64,000 bases of DNA from Sulfitobacter sp043557345 (GTDB lineage Bacteria; Pseudomonadota; Alphaproteobacteria; Rhodobacterales; Rhodobacteraceae): assembly GCF_043557345.1 (NCBI RefSeq), contig NZ_JBIFFV010000011.1:62001-126000 (forward strand), read 5' to 3'. A model generated the notes under the pieces. It worked only from the letters and a program-made list of their open reading frames with translations. It was not told the origin of the DNA and made no database searches. The number at the start of each line of letters is the position of its first letter. Positions within the stretch are counted from its first letter, which is position 1. Of this stretch, positions 44,246-53,916 are shown in pieces. Made by a program: the position numbers and the translations under genes.

Positions 44246-45777
44246 ATTCTGAACACGCCAAACTGCGTGCGCTCTTTCGGGGTCGAACGCGCAAGGGCAA
44301 GCCCCAGCGTCAACCAGTTTCGGGTTTCATCCGGGGCGATGACCGCATCCACCCAAAGCCGCGCCGCGGCGTGAACCGGCGTGCCCTTGGCCTCATAGTC
44401 GTCACGGATGGGGCGCTCAAACGCCTCGCGCTCGTCATCGTCCATCGTGGTGCCCGCCTGTCCTTCGCGCACAAGGCGCAGCACCTTCGCGGCCTGCTCG
44501 CCCCCCATGACCGAGGTGCGCGCATTGGGCCACATTGCCATAAGGCGCGGACCAAATGCGCGGCCGCACATGGCATAGTTCCCGGCCCCATAGCTGCCGC
44601 CGATCACGACACTGAACTTGGGCACGCGCGCAGTGGAAACCGCATTGACCAGCTTGGCCCCATGCCGGGCGATCCCGCCTGCCTCATATTCGGCCCCAAC
44701 CATGAAGCCGCTGATATTGTGCAAAAACAGCAAGGGGATATCGCGCTGGCAGCAAAGCTCGATGAAGTTTGCGCCTTTTTGGGCGCTTTCCGAGAAGAGG
44801 ATACCGTCATTCAGCAAAATGCCGATCGGGTAACCGCCAATGTGTGCGGTGCCGCAAATCAGTGTCGTGCCATAGCGGGCGCGATATTCGCTGAAGCTGT
44901 CGGCATCGATCAGATGGTTCAGGATATCCCGCACGGGCAGCTTCTGACGCGGGCTTTCTGGGATAAGCCCGACCAGATCCGTGGCCGACCCAAGTGGCGC
45001 GCGCGGTTCAGTGGGCGGGGCGGGCAAGGCATTCGCCTCCTGACGCCCGAGGATCTCACGCACCAGCTGAAGGGCCTCAATATCGTCCGCAGCATAGTGA
45101 TCGGCCACGGCGCTTTGCTGCGTATGCAGGTCCGCGCCGCCCAGGGTTTGCGGGTCCACAACCTCTCCCGTGGCCGCCTGAACCAATTGCGGACCACCAA
45201 GGAAGATTGTGCCGGTTTCCCTGACGATGACCGTCTCGTCGCACATTGCGGGGATATAGGCACCACCCGCCGTACACGACCCCATGACCGCCGCAATTTG
45301 TGGAATACCCTGCGACGACATTTCGGCAATACTGCGAAAGATACTGCCAAAGTGATGCTCGTCCGGGAAAATTTCGTCCTGAAGCGGCAGAAAGGCACCA
45401 CCGCTATCGACAAGGTAGATACAGGCCAAGCGGTTTTCGCGGGCGATCTTCTGTGCGCGCACCTGCTTTTTGATGGTTAGCGGGTAATAGGTGCCGCCTT
45501 TCACAGTGGCGTCATTGGCCATGATCATGCAGGGCCGCCCCGCGATCATCCCGATGCCGGTCACGATTCCCGCACTTGGCACCGCATCATCATACAGGCC
45601 CGAGGCCGCCAGCTGGCCGACTTCAAGAAACGGTGTTTCGGGGTCCAGCAGAAGCGATATCCGCTGCCGCGCCGGAAGCTTGCCGCGCGCTTTGTGCCGC
45701 TCTTGCGATGCCGCGCCACCGCCGGAAATCGCGTGTTTTTGCGCTGTGCGCCAGACGTCTATGTCCTCTTGTCTCAT
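44242..45777 (-). CDS. Acyl-CoA carboxylase beta subunit (carboxyltransferase)
   Basis: 511 residues. ERHKARGKLPARQRISLLLDP at the N-terminus, YLVDSGGAFLPLQDEIFPDEHHFG, MGSCTAGGAYIPAMCDE and TIFLGGPQLVQAATGE-like motifs place it with methylcrotonyl/geranyl-CoA carboxylase beta subunits (Liu/Atu type), not propionyl-CoA carboxylase. SYGAGNYAMCGRAFGPR and the C-terminal ALARSTPKERTQFGVFRM complete the domain. It carboxylates the gamma-carbon of a 3-methyl-2-enoyl-CoA in known relatives. Confidence 0.88.
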
Positions 45778-45782
45778 CTGTC

Positions 45783-46094
45783 TCAGTTCGTTTTCACGGG
45801 AAGGCGCAGAATGCCGTTCCCCATGGCTTTGCCAGTCTGATCGAGGCGCAGGGTGCGTGTCGCGCCACCGCCCAGGGCCCGGCGCATTATGACGGCAAGG
45901 GAATGGATATTCTCCATCGGGTAGATTGCCACACCGCCTTTCACCCAGTCACCGAACAGTTCTTTGACGCTGTCCTCGGTCACCGAGTTCACCAGCTTGG
46001 GGTAAAGGTCGGGCGATTTGGCAATGACACCGATCGAGACAACGTCCCCTTTGTCGCCGGATCGCACATAGGCGATTGTATCGAGAGTTTGCAT
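45783..46094 (-). CDS. AtuA C-terminal domain-like protein (split)
   Basis: 103 residues: LDTIAYVRSGDKGDVVSIGVIAKSP, WVKGGVAIYPMENIHSLAVIMRRALGGG and GKAMGNGILRLPV. This is the ferredoxin-like domain found as the C-terminal part of AtuA-family proteins. Here it is a separate gene, starting two bases after the stop of the DUF1446 part. Five bases separate it from the carboxylase gene. Function unknown even in Pseudomonas, where AtuA is needed for citronellol use. Confidence 0.82.
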   Translation of the reverse strand: MQTLDTIAYVRSGDKGDVVSIGVIAKSPDLYPKLVNSVTEDSVKELFGDWVKGGVAIYPMENIHSLAVIMRRALGGGATRTLRLDQTGKAMGNGILRLPVKTN

Positions 46095-46096
46095 TG

Positions 46097-47461
46097 TTAC
46101 GCCTCCAGGATTTCAACGGTTTGTTTGACGAAGTCACGCGGGATCAGTGTCGGCCATGACCCGACGACAGGGCGCGGCTTCATCGGTGTACCAAAGGATG
46201 TTCCCCCCGGCCCCATGATCCAAAGCTGTGCACAGGCGCGGCGCACCTTTTCCGCTTCGTCGCGTGTTCTGGTGTGCACGGCGACACGCAGGCCGATTTC
46301 AGCGGGATCATAGTCCGGCATGGGCGAGGCCGGACCATGTAGCATGTTCACACCGACATAGTCGAAATGAATAGCATCATATTTCAGCCCCAGCCGGTCA
46401 AATCGGGTCAGAAGCGTATCCCTGGCCTTCTCGGCCCGCTGCAAAGCATGTGGCCAAGGGAAGAACAACATGCCTTCGCCGATCCAGCCATCCTCGTAGC
46501 CGACCACCAGCTTGAGCGTTTCGGGCCGTCCGCGCCCGCCCATATCGCTGACTCGGACACGATCCTCCCCCAGCTCTTCGATGGACAGGCGGGTGAAATC
46601 GGCAACGCCATCAGGCATCAGATATTCGTTCGGATCGCCGATCTCGTAGACCAAATGTTCTTTGACGGTGAATTGGTCCACCGCGCCGCCGCTGCCCTCA
46701 ACCTTGGTGATAATGGCCGTGCCGTCTTCGTGGAACTCGGCAATCGGAAAGCCGACGCGGCCCATGTCTGGCATTTCATCAAAGCGCGAAGACATGCCGC
46801 CGGTGGCGCCCGCGGCGCATTCCACGATGTGGCCGACAGTGATGGCCGAAGCGATGATATCGGCGTTGGTTTCGGTGAAGTCGAGCCCAAGCTCATGCAT
46901 CACCGGCCCGACATAAAGCGCATTATCAGACACCCGGCCGGCAATCACCACATCCGCGCCTTTGGCTAGGGCCTCGATAATCCCTTCAGCGCCGGTATAG
47001 ACGCTGGCCGCAACGACACGTTCGCGAATGGCGAGAAAGTCGCTGTCGCCCGTGTCCATATTAGTCAGGTCGCAACCGGTTGCGACCAGTTCATCCACCT
47101 GATCCAGAATGTTGTCCCCGCGCACGGCGGCCACCCGCAGCCCGCCAAGGCCAAGCTCTTGCGCCAGGTTGCGGATCGCCTTTGCGGCCCCTTCGGGGTT
47201 GGTGCCACCGCCATTGCAGATGATCTTGGTCCCCTTTTCCCGCGCCAGGGGAAGCAGCGCGCGCATATGGGCCACCAGATCGGGCACATATCCGGCCTCG
47301 GGGTTACGGGATTGCAGCCGTTGCAGCAGAGCCATCGTCAGTTCAGCCAGGTAATCCATCGACAAGTAGTCGATATTTCCCTTTTCCAGCAATTCGATGG
47401 CGGGGTCGAGCGCATCGCCCCAAAAGCCAGAGCCTGCACCAAGTCGTATCGTCTTACCCAT
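46097..47461 (-). CDS. AtuA-like (DUF1446) acyclic terpene utilisation family protein
   Basis: 454 residues, the N-terminal DUF1446 part of AtuA: IRLGAGSGFWGDALDPAIELLEKG, YLSMDYLAELTM, GGGTNPEGAA, VVIAGRVSDNALYVGP and ECAAGATGGMSSRFDEMPDMG. The reaction is unproven; family members sit beside acyl-CoA carboxylases in acyclic terpene (Atu) and other branched-acid pathways. It follows the TRAP permease after 17 bases and leads into the split C-terminal domain. Confidence 0.87.
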   Translation of the reverse strand: MGKTIRLGAGSGFWGDALDPAIELLEKGNIDYLSMDYLAELTMALLQRLQSRNPEAGYVPDLVAHMRALLPLAREKGTKIICNGGGTNPEGAAKAIRNLAQELGLGGLRVAAVRGDNILDQVDELVATGCDLTNMDTGDSDFLAIRERVVAASVYTGAEGIIEALAKGADVVIAGRVSDNALYVGPVMHELGLDFTETNADIIASAITVGHIVECAAGATGGMSSRFDEMPDMGRVGFPIAEFHEDGTAIITKVEGSGGAVDQFTVKEHLVYEIGDPNEYLMPDGVADFTRLSIEELGEDRVRVSDMGGRGRPETLKLVVGYEDGWIGEGMLFFPWPHALQRAEKARDTLLTRFDRLGLKYDAIHFDYVGVNMLHGPASPMPDYDPAEIGLRVAVHTRTRDEAEKVRRACAQLWIMGPGGTSFGTPMKPRPVVGSWPTLIPRDFVKQTVEILEA

Positions 47462-47478
47462 GGGTCTTGTCCTCTGAT

Positions 47479-49422
47479 TTACTGTGTTGAGTGCTCAGGA
47501 TTAGCGGTCTGAACAGACCCGCCACCTGAAAACCGGTTGTGAAAAGCAACTGCCACGATCAGCACAAGCCCCAGGCAGTTGCTCCAGATTTCCGTGTAGA
47601 AAAGGCAGGCCGCCGCCAGATAAAGCACAAGGCGCGCCACAAGATTGAGCGGAGCCAGCAGAAAGCCCGATGACGATGCGGTGATGGCCAGGATCGCCGC
47701 CGCTGCCATGAAACCGTCAACCGCGATCTCGGCCATTGTCCCATCCATCAGAACGCCGGGGCGGAAAATGAAAAAGAAAGGGATCAGGTAAAGTCCGACC
47801 GCCATGACAATGGCATGGCCCGCGACCTTCCAGAAATTGATCTCGGCAATGGAGGCCGCCGCAAAGACCGAGGCGCAGACGGGTGGTGTGATCGCCGACA
47901 TGATCGCGAAATAGAAGATGAAGAGATGCGCGTTCAGCGGCGCAATGCCGAACTTTATCAGGATCGGTGCGGCCACGGCCGATGCAAGGATGTAAGAGGC
48001 TGTTGTCGGCACATCCATGCCCAAGAGAATGGCCAGCACCGCCGACAGGATTAGTACAAGGATAAGATGCCCGCCCGAGACGGACATGATTCCGCCTGCA
48101 ACTTTGGCCCCAATCCCTGTGGTCAGCAGCACCTTGACGACAATCGCAGCACAGGCCAGCAACACCGCAATCATCGCCACTGCGCGCCCTGCATCAAACA
48201 GGCCTTTCAAAATCTGGCGAACCAGCACATCAACGGTTTTGACAATTTGATCCTGCTCGCCATGGACGATGCATCTCAGGACCCGCAGCACCAACTGGCA
48301 AATCAGCAACATACCAACAGCGGACGCACCGGCCAATGTCGGAGTGTAGTTCATCGCCAGCAGGGTAATCATGGTGATCAGCGGAAGATACAGCGGCAGC
48401 GAAGTATAAGGATCGAAAATCTCGCTCAGCTTCGGAAGCTCATCCTTTCGCAAAGGTGCAATCCCGCGGCGGCGCGCATAAAAACCCACGCTGAGCCAGA
48501 CAGTCATGAAGAAAAAGAGCGCAGGAAGGATCGCCGCAACGACAATCTGTGAATAGGGGATCCCAAGTATTTCGGCCATTATGAAGGCCCCTGCCCCCAT
48601 AACAGGCGGCATGATTTGACCCCCGGCCGAAGAGACCGCTTCGACCGCCGCCGCATATCCCCTGGAATATCCGGCCCGGCGCATGGTCGGTATGGTGACC
48701 TGACCCATCGCCATCACATTGGCCACGGCTGAACCCGTGACTGTGCCGAACAAGGCCGAAGACGCGGTGCAAACTTTGGCCTGCCCCCCATAGGACCGCC
48801 CGGCAATCCGTGTGGCCAGCTTGACGAAAAGGTCTGTCGCGCCTGTGCTCAGCAGCAACGCACCAAGGATGATATAGATCGCAATCACCCGCGTGCCGAG
48901 ATCCGTCATGTAGCCAAAAAGGGTTTCGGTAGAGGCATAATATGTCTCCACCAGCGTAAGAAAGGACACACGCGGAGGCTGCCAGGGGCCTTCGATATAC
49001 GAATGGCCAAAGTAATAGTAACACAACCCCAGCACAGCCAGCGCAGGCAGAAATATCCCGATGGTACGGCGCGCGGCCTCAAGAACCAAAAGGATAGCAA
49101 TCAGCCCCAGCATTTTATCCAGCGCGGTCAGCTCATTCATGAAGTCTGAAATGCGCTCGTTGCCGATGGCGATGTGCAGGCCCACGTAATATCCCGCAAT
49201 GGCCGGCACCAGATAGAACCAGCGCAACGGGTGCGACGTTTTTGAAAACTCCAGAAAAAAGACCGATCCCAGCCCAATTCCCAAGAACAAACTGCGTTGA
49301 ATCAACGGCTCCAGCATCCCGAAGAACGAAGTATATATCTCGAAGCACGCATATCCGATAAGGATAACGGCAAGAATGGGATTGGGGCGCGTCAAAGCGT
49401 TATTGTTTTCTGAACTGGACAT
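47479..49422 (-). CDS. TRAP transporter fused permease (4TM/12TM)
   Basis: 647 residues from ATG 49422 (MSSSENNN); ATG 49434 is also possible. An N-terminal DctQ-like four-helix part is fused to a DctM-like part with GSAVANVMAMGQVTIPTMRRAGYS, SAGGQIMPPVMGAGAFIMAE and LLGMDVPTTASYILASAVAAP. Fused permeases of this kind pair with TAXI-type binding proteins, and one is encoded about 50 bases upstream. It uses an ion gradient for uptake of an organic acid. Confidence 0.92.
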   Translation of the reverse strand: MSSSENNNALTRPNPILAVILIGYACFEIYTSFFGMLEPLIQRSLFLGIGLGSVFFLEFSKTSHPLRWFYLVPAIAGYYVGLHIAIGNERISDFMNELTALDKMLGLIAILLVLEAARRTIGIFLPALAVLGLCYYYFGHSYIEGPWQPPRVSFLTLVETYYASTETLFGYMTDLGTRVIAIYIILGALLLSTGATDLFVKLATRIAGRSYGGQAKVCTASSALFGTVTGSAVANVMAMGQVTIPTMRRAGYSRGYAAAVEAVSSAGGQIMPPVMGAGAFIMAEILGIPYSQIVVAAILPALFFFMTVWLSVGFYARRRGIAPLRKDELPKLSEIFDPYTSLPLYLPLITMITLLAMNYTPTLAGASAVGMLLICQLVLRVLRCIVHGEQDQIVKTVDVLVRQILKGLFDAGRAVAMIAVLLACAAIVVKVLLTTGIGAKVAGGIMSVSGGHLILVLILSAVLAILLGMDVPTTASYILASAVAAPILIKFGIAPLNAHLFIFYFAIMSAITPPVCASVFAAASIAEINFWKVAGHAIVMAVGLYLIPFFFIFRPGVLMDGTMAEIAVDGFMAAAAILAITASSSGFLLAPLNLVARLVLYLAAACLFYTEIWSNCLGLVLIVAVAFHNRFSGGGSVQTANPEHSTQ

Positions 49423-49473
49423 AGCACCGGCCATCTTTGGAGTTTCATAAAGCGGGTATGCGGTTCGCAGCGC

Positions 49474-50421
49474 TTATTGCTGCCAATACCCCAATGCGCC
49501 CGGGTGCACGGCGATGCCGATATCTTGCGTCTCAAGGATCGACGCACGGAAATCATAGTCAGCCAGTTGCGGCCATGTCTCGATCAGAATGTCGGTATGC
49601 TCACCAATGCCACGGGCAACTTTTTCCGCAGTGGCATCATCCATCAGAGATTTTCGCGTTGCATACACGATTGGGACTGCGGGCGTGACAAAAGCATCGT
49701 TTCCCTCGATGAACCCGGCCGGCACTTCAATGAACCCCACGCCGGCAATGTTCTCTTTGATCAGGGCCTGCTGCTCTGCGTTAAAGCCTAGCAGGCGCAT
49801 ATCGGTTGAGGTCATTAGCTCTTGCAGGGCGGCATCCACCCGATTGGCCGCCGCATACTTGCTGTAGCCAACCAGTTGACCATTCGCGACCCCTTCCTTG
49901 GCATCGGTCACGGTCCCGTAAATGTAGTTCGGCTCAATCCCGAACAGTTCGAAGGCTGCGGAAATTAGCGCTTCGCCACCACTGCCACGAATGCCTGGTG
50001 TAAAGTTCTTGCCTTCCAGTTCTTGCAGGTTGGTGATGCCACTGTCCTGACGCACCGCGATATTGATAATGGATGTGCTGTAGGGGTAAAGCGCGACCAG
50101 ATCGTCAACAGCATGACCTTCGAACTTGCCAGTTCCGGTCAGCGCCTGAATGAAAATATCCCCGGCCACCAAGCCCAAGTCGATCTCGCCGCGTGCCAGG
50201 CGTTTGATATTGTCGACGCTGGCACCGGTTTCGACAACCGTGACCGTGGTGCCGTCATTCTCGGTTTCGATGGCTTTCGCCATAGCCACGGCGATCTGGT
50301 AATGACTTGAGGTGGCATTGGTTGCGCCCAGGCTCAGTGTTTCAGCTTCGGCCATGGCCGACCAGCCTAGCGACGCGCCAATTACAACGGCGCATAGGTT
50401 TTTGCTCATAGAAAGTTTCAT
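49474..50421 (-). CDS. TAXI family TRAP solute-binding protein
   Basis: 315 residues from ATG 50421, preceded by AAGGAGGAGACAACCG. The signal peptide is NLCAVVIGASLGWSAMAEAE. LSLGATNATSSHYQIAVAMAKAIE and TVVETGASVDNIKRLARGEIDLGLVAGD are the TAXI binding-protein marks; the C-terminus is AVHPGALGYWQQ. Periplasmic; it delivers the substrate to the fused permease. It is the first gene of a leftward six-gene unit ending with the carboxylase alpha subunit, under operator copy 2. Confidence 0.91.
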   Translation of the reverse strand: MKLSMSKNLCAVVIGASLGWSAMAEAETLSLGATNATSSHYQIAVAMAKAIETENDGTTVTVVETGASVDNIKRLARGEIDLGLVAGDIFIQALTGTGKFEGHAVDDLVALYPYSTSIINIAVRQDSGITNLQELEGKNFTPGIRGSGGEALISAAFELFGIEPNYIYGTVTDAKEGVANGQLVGYSKYAAANRVDAALQELMTSTDMRLLGFNAEQQALIKENIAGVGFIEVPAGFIEGNDAFVTPAVPIVYATRKSLMDDATAEKVARGIGEHTDILIETWPQLADYDFRASILETQDIGIAVHPGALGYWQQ

Positions 50422-50547
50422 CGGTTGTCTCCTCCTTGTTGTTGTCGCGCGTCCTCCCCGCGACATCACAGCTCCGGTCCTTGAGACTTTCGCAGTGCCC
50501 ACTACCTGCTACGAATCAGTAAAGGCCCTCAATATTTTTGATCTTGA

Positions 50548-50579
50548 GTTTCGCATAGTGGAAACTCACTATGCGAAAC
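50548..50579. promoter_or_regulatory. Operator copy 2 of the catabolic regulon, perfect palindrome
   Basis: GTTTCGCATAGTG (50548-50560) and CACTATGCGAAAC (50567-50579) are perfect 13-bp inverted repeats around a 6-base spacer GAAACT. It lies between the divergent TAXI-TRAP unit and the crotonase-IclR unit. It is the best copy of the three and defines the consensus. Confidence 0.85.
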
Positions 50580-50654
50580 CTAGAGCCATTTTTATTGAGC
50601 GAGACGTGTTCCCGTTCCAAGTTTTGTAAGAGCTTAAATTTTCGGGAAGACCCA

Positions 50655-51440
50655 ATGACTAGCCAAGATGTTGTTACCCTTGAAATCCTCGATCACGTGG
50701 CCACCGTCTCGATCAACCGCCCGGAGCGGCGCAATGCCCTGTCCATTTCCGCCGCGAACGAGTTGCGCGACATCTGGGAAAAGATCGATGCAGATCGCTC
50801 GGTGCGTGCGGTGGTCCTGACCTCCGCCCAATGCGGCACGTTCTGCGCCGGCATGGATCTCAAGGAAGCCGCTGAGGTCAAGCGCGAACAGGGCCGTGAT
50901 ATTCTCGATCTGATTCATGATCCGTTTCACCAGCGTATGCGCCGCGTGAAAGTCCCAATCATCGCGGCAATGACCGGACATTTCGCGGCAGGCGGCTTTA
51001 TGCTGATGCTGAATTCCGACATCCGTGTCGGGCTGGAGGGAACGACCGGCGGTGTTACCGAGGTCAAGCGCGGGCGCGGCTCGCCCTGGGCCGTGCCGAT
51101 CCTGTGGCAATTGCCCTTGCCCTTCGCAATGGAGATCTTGCTGACAGGAGAGTCGCATCCAGTCGAGCGTTATCGCGATCTCGGGTTCGTCAACTATGTG
51201 GAGCCGACGGCTCAAGACGTGATGAACAGGGCCTATGAACTTGCGCGGACCATCGCGGAAAACGCCCCCCTGTCTGTCAGTGCCGCCAAGGAATCGACTC
51301 TAAAAGCAATGTCGCTGGGCTGTGAACCGGGTCTTCGCGAGGCGGAGCGTATTTACGAAATGGTCTATGCCAGCGAAGATGCACAGGAAGGCCCCCGTGC
51401 CTTTGCCGAAAAACGTGCGCCTGTCTGGCAGGGGCGCTGA
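50655..51440 (+). CDS. Enoyl-CoA hydratase/isomerase family protein
   Basis: 261 residues from ATG 50655. SINRPERRNALSISAANEL, the oxyanion-hole segments GTFCAGMDLKEAA and MTGHFAAGGFMLMLNSDIRVG, and EVKRGRGSPWAVPILWQLP, where a family Glu is kept, define a crotonase. It probably adds water to, or removes a group from, an unsaturated acyl-CoA of the pathway. It is first in a unit with two IclR genes and a second crotonase. Confidence 0.87.
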   Translation: MTSQDVVTLEILDHVATVSINRPERRNALSISAANELRDIWEKIDADRSVRAVVLTSAQCGTFCAGMDLKEAAEVKREQGRDILDLIHDPFHQRMRRVKVPIIAAMTGHFAAGGFMLMLNSDIRVGLEGTTGGVTEVKRGRGSPWAVPILWQLPLPFAMEILLTGESHPVERYRDLGFVNYVEPTAQDVMNRAYELARTIAENAPLSVSAAKESTLKAMSLGCEPGLREAERIYEMVYASEDAQEGPRAFAEKRAPVWQGR

Positions 51441-51457
51441 AGACAGATCGAGGTTTA

Positions 51458-52246
51458 ATGCAAGACAAACGTACCACGCCGACCGAGATTCTTTCCCTGA
51501 CGCGGGGGCTTGCGATACTGCAGACTTTCCGGTCGCGGCAGGCGCCCATGGGCAACAAGGAAATCGTCGAGCGCACAGGCCTTTCCAAGGCCACGGTCAC
51601 CCGCCTCTGCCATACGCTGGTCAAGATGGGGTATTTGAGGCAGGCTGGCATGCATGGCAAATATCACCTCGATGACAATGTCACAAAATTGGGGCAATCC
51701 TATCTGAAATCGCTCATCCTGGCCCGCGTTGCGGAACCGTTGATGATGGATTTTGCCGAACGTCACCAGATGTCTGTCGCGTTGGGGGTCGGTTACGGGC
51801 ATCACATTATCTATCTGTGCTATTGCGCTGGCGACCAGTCTGCCACGATGCGTCTGCGCGTGGGAACGCTTGTGCCGATGCACCAGTCGGCCATTGGCCT
51901 GGCCTTTCTCGCGGCCTTGCCCGCCGATCAGAGGGAGAGCCATCTGCAAGCCATCGCAGCGCAATATCCAGACGATGATATTGCCGATTTGCCCGACAAG
52001 ATTGCTGAAACCCAACACGTCGGCTTCTCGGTGTCTTTCGGCGCGTGGCGGTCGGAAATCTATGCTGTCGGTGCGCCGCTCTGGCTTGATCGTGGGAATT
52101 CGGTCGCGGCCATCAATTGTGGCGCGCGCCAGAGTAACCAGAGCCGTGACCATTATGTGAAAACTTTGGGACCTGAACTCATGGTCCTGTCCAGTGACAT
52201 TAGCGACGGCATGGAGCAGATCGGAGCGACATTCTCCGATGACTAA
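51458..52246 (+). CDS. IclR family transcriptional regulator 1
   Basis: 262 residues. The winged HTH is ILSLTRGLAILQTFRSRQAPMGNKEIVERTGLSKATVTRLCHTL. The IclR effector domain follows (GMHGKYHLDDNVTKLGQSYL; MHQSAIGLAFLAAL; VGFSVSFGAWRSEIYAVGAPLWL). It starts 17 bases after the crotonase gene and overlaps the second IclR gene by eight bases. A likely reader of the repeated GTTTCGCATAGTG operators. Confidence 0.9.
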   Translation: MQDKRTTPTEILSLTRGLAILQTFRSRQAPMGNKEIVERTGLSKATVTRLCHTLVKMGYLRQAGMHGKYHLDDNVTKLGQSYLKSLILARVAEPLMMDFAERHQMSVALGVGYGHHIIYLCYCAGDQSATMRLRVGTLVPMHQSAIGLAFLAALPADQRESHLQAIAAQYPDDDIADLPDKIAETQHVGFSVSFGAWRSEIYAVGAPLWLDRGNSVAAINCGARQSNQSRDHYVKTLGPELMVLSSDISDGMEQIGATFSDD

Positions 52247-53159
52247 GCACAAGTGGACCGAAGATATCGAATGCGGCGACGCATCTAAATCGCCCCGTAA
52301 TATGGCCCGAGCGCGCTTCGAGCCGGGTCATGTCGCCACAGACCGCCATTTCGTGAAAGCCCTGGCGCGTGGGCTGATGATTCTGGAGACCTTCGCCAAT
52401 TCCGGCAAAACCTGGATGCAGGTCTCCGAGATAGCTGACGCGATCGACCTACCCAAGCCGACAGTAGCACGCTTCGTTCGCAGCCTCGAAAACCTCGGGC
52501 ACCTGCACTATTCTTCCAACTGGCGCGCATATCGTCTGGACGCACCGGTTCTGACCCTCGGATTCGCGGCGCGGCAACCATTTACGCTAGGCGAAATCCT
52601 TCGACCCCATCTTCAGAAACTGGCCGACACATACAACGTTCATGCGTCGTTGGCGAAACGTGACCGGTTGGATGCATTGGAGGTGCTGGTCTGTCACAGC
52701 CAGTCCACGCTAATGACCCTGAAGCTAGATGTGGGGTCACGCCTGCCGCTTGCGGGCACAGCCACCGGCACCGCACTTCTTGCGCACCTGCCCGAGAAAG
52801 AGCGCGACGTGATCTATCACCGGCTGCGGGAGAGACATGGACGCAACTGGGAGCGATTGCTGCAAAGGATCGATGACGGCTTTGGCGAAATCGAGGACCG
52901 CGGGTTCGTCACTGCATATAGAAGCTGGGCAACGGACATAAATGGAGTTTCGGTGCCGATCCGTTCATTGAACGGGGCACCGACCTATGCGCTGGCATGC
53001 GGGGCGCCTGCGGCACTTCTTCCCCCCGAGAAGCAACACCAACTGGGTTACAAGCTGCTGGAAATCAAACGTGTCATCGACAAGATAATTCAGCGGAGCG
53101 ACCATTCCACGAAGGACCATTACCATGAACGAACCGAAAGTCCTGTTCGAGATCCATGA
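52239..53159 (+). CDS. IclR family transcriptional regulator 2
   Basis: 306 residues from ATG 52239. HTH: FVKALARGLMILETFANSGKTWMQVSEIADAIDLPKPTVARFVRSLENLGHL. Effector domain: YRLDAPVLTLGFAAR, LDVGSRLPLAGTATGTALLAHL, IEDRGFVTAYRSWATDINGVSVPIRS. It looks like the PcaR/PobR branch (RGLMILETF, PLAGTATGTA). The C-terminus overlaps the next crotonase gene by 35 bases. Two IclR genes in tandem suggest heteromers or regulators for two ligands. Confidence 0.9.
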   Translation: MTKHKWTEDIECGDASKSPRNMARARFEPGHVATDRHFVKALARGLMILETFANSGKTWMQVSEIADAIDLPKPTVARFVRSLENLGHLHYSSNWRAYRLDAPVLTLGFAARQPFTLGEILRPHLQKLADTYNVHASLAKRDRLDALEVLVCHSQSTLMTLKLDVGSRLPLAGTATGTALLAHLPEKERDVIYHRLRERHGRNWERLLQRIDDGFGEIEDRGFVTAYRSWATDINGVSVPIRSLNGAPTYALACGAPAALLPPEKQHQLGYKLLEIKRVIDKIIQRSDHSTKDHYHERTESPVRDP

Positions 53160-53916
53160 AGAGGGGATTGGGCTCCTTACCTTGAATGATCCCGCACGGC
53201 GCAATCCGGTTTCGGATCGCTCGATTATCGAAGCTATAGTCTCAACGCTTCAAAATGCTGCGTTGAATCCCGATTTGCGCGCCCTCATCATTACCGGCGC
53301 CGGTACGTCTTTTTCTTCGGGGGGTGACGTGCGCGAGATGCAGGCCAAGACAGGCATGTTCGCGGGTGAACCGCATCAAGTCGCGCGAGCCTACACCGAC
53401 AGCGTTCAGCGCATTCCCGTGATCATGGAACAGCTGACCATTCCGGTCATCGCCGCCGTCAACGGACCTGCCATGGGTGCCGGATGCGACATTGCTCTGA
53501 TGTGCGACCTGCGGCTTGCCAGTACGACCGCCGTTTTCGGGGAGGTCTTTGTAAAGCTGGGCCTTGTGTCCGGCGATGGAGGCGGCTGGTTCCTGACGCG
53601 ATTGCTTGGATATCAGCGCGCCGCCGAGATCAGTTTCCGGGGCCGCCCGATACCGGCGGACGAAGCCCTGGAACTGGGTCTGGTGCTGGAGGTGGTCCGG
53701 GAAGACGCCCTTATGGACCATGCGATGGACCTTGCGCGGGACATCGCGCAGAAATCACCAGCCGCCGTGCGGATGACCAAGCAACTTCTGAAAATGGCCG
53801 CCCGGTCAGAACTCAAGGATTATCTGGCCGCCTGTGCTGCCATGCAGGCTGTCGCCCATGAAAGTGCGGATCACACGGCTGCGCTTACGGCACTGATCGA
53901 CGCGAAGCGATCATAG
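53125..53916 (+). CDS. Crotonase-family enoyl-CoA hydratase/isomerase
   Basis: 263 residues from ATG 53125. GIGLLTLNDPARRNPVSDRSI, oxyanion-hole segments TSFSSGGDVREMQAKTG and VNGPAMGAGCDIALMCDLRLAS, then FGEVFVKLGLVSGDGGGWFLTRLLG. One family Glu (GEVF) is kept; the second is Asp (SGDGG), as in some isomerases and hydratases with changed chemistry. Its stop overlaps the stop of the acyl-CoA dehydrogenase coming from the other side. Confidence 0.87.
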   Translation: MNEPKVLFEIHEEGIGLLTLNDPARRNPVSDRSIIEAIVSTLQNAALNPDLRALIITGAGTSFSSGGDVREMQAKTGMFAGEPHQVARAYTDSVQRIPVIMEQLTIPVIAAVNGPAMGAGCDIALMCDLRLASTTAVFGEVFVKLGLVSGDGGGWFLTRLLGYQRAAEISFRGRPIPADEALELGLVLEVVREDALMDHAMDLARDIAQKSPAAVRMTKQLLKMAARSELKDYLAACAAMQAVAHESADHTAALTALIDAKRS

